This document shows positions 6,294 to 8,629 of a DNA stretch of 8,629 bases, piece after piece (within the stretch, counting starts at the first letter, position 1; each line of letters begins with the position of its first letter). The notes beneath the pieces are model-generated. The model saw only the letters and a list, made by a program, of their open reading frames with translations. It made no database searches and was not told where the DNA came from. Location of the stretch: the NCBI RefSeq assembly GCF_004770745.1, contig NZ_RQGD01000050.1, forward strand, positions 1 through 8,629, given 5' to 3'. Position numbers and translations under genes: made by a program. The stretch comes from Leptospira ognonensis (lineage in GTDB: Bacteria > Spirochaetota > Leptospiria > Leptospirales > Leptospiraceae).

Positions 6294-7908
6294 GTCATGA
6301 TTAAATAAAAGGATCGAATACCATGAAATATCCCAAAATTATAAATGATAAACTCGAAGAAATTAATAAAATAATCGAGACCTGGAATGTTCAAATTAAT
6401 CAAGCTGAAGTCATAAAATGGATATTACAGTACGATAATGAAGACCTAGATATAGCATTTAGAATCATTAAAAATTTAAATGTAATAGGATTTGATGAAT
6501 TACAAAATGCATTATCCATAGCTTTCAGTAAACTTGAAAGAAAATCTATTGATAAAAATACGAAAATTACTTCAAAAAATACTCTTTTTGCTGGAGTTGG
6601 TGAAGCTGGAAAAAGTGGTTCAATGATTTCATATAATTTTCGAATTATAAATGAATTATCTGAAGAAAACTTTCTAGATGAGGAATCTTTAGTACATATT
6701 GAAGAAGGCAGAGTAGAAAATATAGTCTTGGTGGATGATATAATTTCTTCTGGCGATCAATCAACAAAGGAAATAATCAAACTTAGAGAAACATTAATTC
6801 CATTAGGAATAAACAATTTTTTTCTTCTAACCGCCCTAGGTATGAAAAGCGGAATTAAAAAAGTAGAAGAAGAAACCGGTGCCCATGTTTTCTCAGCATT
6901 CGAATATGATATTACTGATACTATAAATTCATTTGATTCACCTTTTTATGAAGGATTAGAATTTGAAAGTCGAAAAAGATTAAAATCGAGACTTGAATAC
7001 TATGGTAAAATTTGTAATCCAAAAGCTCCCTTAGGATACGGTAACACTGGTGGCCTTACTGTTTTCTATTATAATACCCCAAATTCAACTATACCACATA
7101 TCTGGGGATCACTTAATTCTTGGATTCCCTTATTTAAACGAACTAGAAAAATAAACGGTATAGATTCATACTTTAAGCAATTTGAGAATTTGCAGTCTCA
7201 CAAAAGTAAAGATTCCAAAAAAAGTAAAGAATTGAATATTTTCGTTGAAGGTAAAAACGATGAAATCTTCATTGAATGCTTATCAGATTTTATTCTAGCA
7301 GAGACTGAATACAAAAAATTAAATGTAATCTCTCTTGGAAGCGTATTTACTTCTCAAAAACTTATAGATAATCTTAATAAAACTCAATCGAGCTATATAT
7401 TCTTAATAGAGGATTTTTCTGATATAGATAAAAACTATAATACTAAATTAATTGAAATATATAAAACTATACCTCATGTTAAACTAAAACCATTAGGATT
7501 TTATTTCGATATAATATCAATGGTAGACGATAAGGAATTTATCGGACTTTTTCAAGATTCATTAAGAAAAGAAAGTGGTCTAATAATCGATAGACAATTC
7601 TTACAAGAATTTGAACACAGAATTTTAAGGAGACTCCCACCATCAATCCGGGAAAATATGGTTAGAAAGCTAGTAAAAAACCATCCAAGTAAAGAGAATA
7701 TAAATCAACTAGTTAATGAAATTAAGCAAGCTATTAAAAAGTAATCACGACGCATAACAGCGGCTGACACGCTCCGCTCGGGACCCCTGCCCTCGCTCGG
7801 CCTAAAGGCACATTGTCCTCCGTCACGCTTCTTGCGCAGCAAGAAGGCGCGCCGACGCTAACGCCTCTGTGAGGCTCAGCTACGGACAACGTCGTGTAGC
7901 CTAGTTCG
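6288..7908 (+). mobile_element. gene cassette 8 (PRTase-TOPRIM protein)
   Basis: This is a complete 1621 bp cassette with a 35 bp leader, one CDS and attC site 9. The ends pair at 6287-6303 with 7742-7758, 16 of 17 positions. The exception at position 11 is present, and the right arm includes the TAA stop codon (7742-7744). Confidence 0.92.
6323..7744 (+). CDS. phosphoribosyltransferase-TOPRIM-like fusion, predicted conflict-system effector
   Basis: A 473-residue soluble protein. Residues 1-75 are a helical N-terminus. Residues about 85-290 form a type I PRTase-like domain: the PRPP-binding loop signature is VLVDDIISSGDQ (135-146), preceded by a Gly-rich stretch FAGVGEAGKSGS (89-100). A later conserved-looking segment PLGYGNTGGLTVFYYNTPNS (236-255) ends in an IPHIWGS strand. 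This layout resembles the PRTase family described in predicted conflict systems (PRTase-CE, from memory). After a Lys/Ser linker (291-303), residues 304-370 look like a TOPRIM or DUF4435 nucleotidyl/nuclease domain, with FVEGKNDEIFIE (307-318) supplying the acidic Glu and LIEDFSDID (361-369) the D-x-D-type motif. The C-terminal 100 residues are helical and basic. An AAGG Shine-Dalgarno (6309-6312) supports the ATG. It lies directly downstream of the DisA_N-like cassette. Confidence 0.9.
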   Translation: MKYPKIINDKLEEINKIIETWNVQINQAEVIKWILQYDNEDLDIAFRIIKNLNVIGFDELQNALSIAFSKLERKSIDKNTKITSKNTLFAGVGEAGKSGSMISYNFRIINELSEENFLDEESLVHIEEGRVENIVLVDDIISSGDQSTKEIIKLRETLIPLGINNFFLLTALGMKSGIKKVEEETGAHVFSAFEYDITDTINSFDSPFYEGLEFESRKRLKSRLEYYGKICNPKAPLGYGNTGGLTVFYYNTPNSTIPHIWGSLNSWIPLFKRTRKINGIDSYFKQFENLQSHKSKDSKKSKELNIFVEGKNDEIFIECLSDFILAETEYKKLNVISLGSVFTSQKLIDNLNKTQSSYIFLIEDFSDIDKNYNTKLIEIYKTIPHVKLKPLGFYFDIISMVDDKEFIGLFQDSLRKESGLIIDRQFLQEFEHRILRRLPPSIRENMVRKLVKNHPSKENINQLVNEIKQAIKK

Positions 7909-7914
7909 TTATGC
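7752..7914 (+). repeat. attC: attC site 9 (type A)
   Basis: A 163 bp site with R'' GCATAAC at 7752-7758 and R' GTTATGC at 7908-7914. L'' GCTGACACG pairs with CGTGTAGC. The constant stem CTTCTTGC/GCAAGAAG carries loop GCA, and the second hairpin is GCCTC/GAGGC. Confidence 0.93.
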
Positions 7915-8629
7915 GCAATTTTTCAAAAAAATTTCTAAAATTAGAAATACGAAAATTATAGATTTAAATCTCAAAAAAAAATATGACTTTTGATATTAGA
8001 AATGCGTTGGCAATTTTCCAAAGAGTCGGCGCAAATGATAATTTCGTAACCTTAATACTTCATCCGGATTCAGATGATTATAAAAGGTTTGGTAGTACAT
8101 TAAGTGGATTCATACATTATACAAAAAATCAACGGAAATACTTCTCAGGTGAACAAATTATCCTGGGATTTAAGGAGGATATTTCATTTTTAAAATTAAA
8201 TACACTAGATCTGAATTATCCAATAAAAACCAAAACTTTTCTGTTAACGAAAGGAATCTTTATTCAATCAGTTAGACAAATAATCTATACGCCAAAAGAT
8301 GATGATCTAGATGGTATTCCGAAGAAGCACAAGAACAAAATAACTATTCCTCTTGAACCAGCAAGTGATCCATTAGAAACCGAAAAGTTGAGTCTCTTTC
8401 TATATAAAAAATATTTAAATTCGCAAGTAAAGTTCCTTAAATCTGAAAAAGAAAAATATATTGGAATCTATCTCGGTCTTTATGAAAAAGTTCCAGCAGA
8501 ATTATTAGAAAAAATTCAATTAGATCCCAAGGAAATTGAAACCAACGATCAAATTCACCGCTACTATCTTAATACTAAAAAGAAAACCATTAGACTGACA
8601 GATGAAGAATCTAAGAGACTAATTGAATG
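7909..8629 (+). mobile_element. gene cassette 9, left part (open at window edge)
   Basis: This cassette starts at the cut in the core at 7908-7914 and runs off the window. Its 5' end (GTTATGCGCAATTTTTC, with A at position 11) allows a prediction from the pattern of the other eight: its 3' end should read close to GAAAAACTGCGCATAAC. Confidence 0.85.
7983..8629 (+). CDS. hypothetical protein, 3' end beyond window
   Basis: An open frame of at least 215 codons from an ATG with no stop before the right edge, in the usual orientation and AT-rich composition of the cassette genes. The protein is soluble, with no signal peptide or membrane span. It begins MTFDIRNALAIFQRV, has several beta-like strands (FVTLILHP, EQIILGF, KTFLLTKGIFIQS, 22-96), an acidic turn (PKDDDLDG, 104-111) and a charged helical second half with KEKYIGIYLGLYEKVP (156-171). 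I do not recognise a family. No Shine-Dalgarno is evident; a run of A precedes the ATG. A 16-codon frame starts at the ATG in the attC core (7911) and ends at 7961, upstream of this gene. Confidence 0.75.
   Translation, partial: MTFDIRNALAIFQRVGANDNFVTLILHPDSDDYKRFGSTLSGFIHYTKNQRKYFSGEQIILGFKEDISFLKLNTLDLNYPIKTKTFLLTKGIFIQSVRQIIYTPKDDDLDGIPKKHKNKITIPLEPASDPLETEKLSLFLYKKYLNSQVKFLKSEKEKYIGIYLGLYEKVPAELLEKIQLDPKEIETNDQIHRYYLNTKKKTIRLTDEESKRLIE

Noticed and set aside
6200..6403. - strand frame containing HNELGYTTLSVAE
   Set aside because: This is a shadow of attC site 8 plus antisense of the PRTase gene start.
1..7914. CRISPR array or insertion-sequence repeats
   Set aside because: The repeats are 140-166 bp, 0.4-1.6 kb apart, each follows one cassette insert and carries R and L boxes. 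There are no short regular spacers, no transposase and no target duplications.

Overview
The window is an internal slice of an integron gene-cassette array. It carries nine copies of a GC-rich, highly structured 140-166 bp recombination site of the attC (59-base element) type; the first is cut by the left edge. Each complete site opens with an inverse core GCATAAC or GTATAAC (R'') and closes with a core GTTATGC or GTTATAC (R'). Between the sites lie AT-rich inserts. Cutting each core at G^TT gives the 3' end of one cassette (1-68), eight complete cassettes (69-946, 947-1654, 1655-2463, 2464-2877, 2878-3775, 3776-4851, 4852-6287, 6288-7908) and the start of a ninth (7909-8629). No integrase gene, attI site or Pc promoter is visible, so the array continues on both sides.

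The organism is probably a spirochaete, most likely Leptospira or a close relative. The reasons are AT-rich coding DNA, a lipoprotein with a loose spirochaetal-type lipobox and an Lcl (DUF1566) domain of a kind common in Leptospira, and general codon style. This is inference from composition and recognition, not a database match.

All confident genes read on the + strand, one per cassette. In order they are a VOC/glyoxalase-fold-like protein (109-795), a small TTG-start protein (1751-2026), a membrane protein with a DUF5412-like tail (2917-3597), an SH3b plus Lcl lipoprotein (3811-4674), a protein ending in a degenerate DisA_N (diadenylate cyclase-like) domain (4895-6118), a phosphoribosyltransferase-TOPRIM-like protein (6323-7744) and an unrecognised protein open at the right edge (7983-8629). 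Cassettes 947-1654 and 2464-2877 have no credible sense gene and are visibly less AT-rich than their neighbours.

Two things stand out. First, the DisA_N-like protein and the PRTase-TOPRIM protein sit side by side. They look like the sensor and effector of a predicted nucleotide-signal conflict (anti-phage) system, carried here as two separate cassettes with an attC between them. Second, in every one of the eight complete cassettes the 5' end is complementary to the cassette's own 3' end well beyond the 7-base core, over 14-20 nt in total. There is a fixed exception at position 11, which is A at the 5' end and C at the 3' end. That is an A.C mismatch on the top strand but a T.G wobble on the bottom strand, the strand integron integrases use. 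This pairing can form locally only in the excised circle, not in the array.
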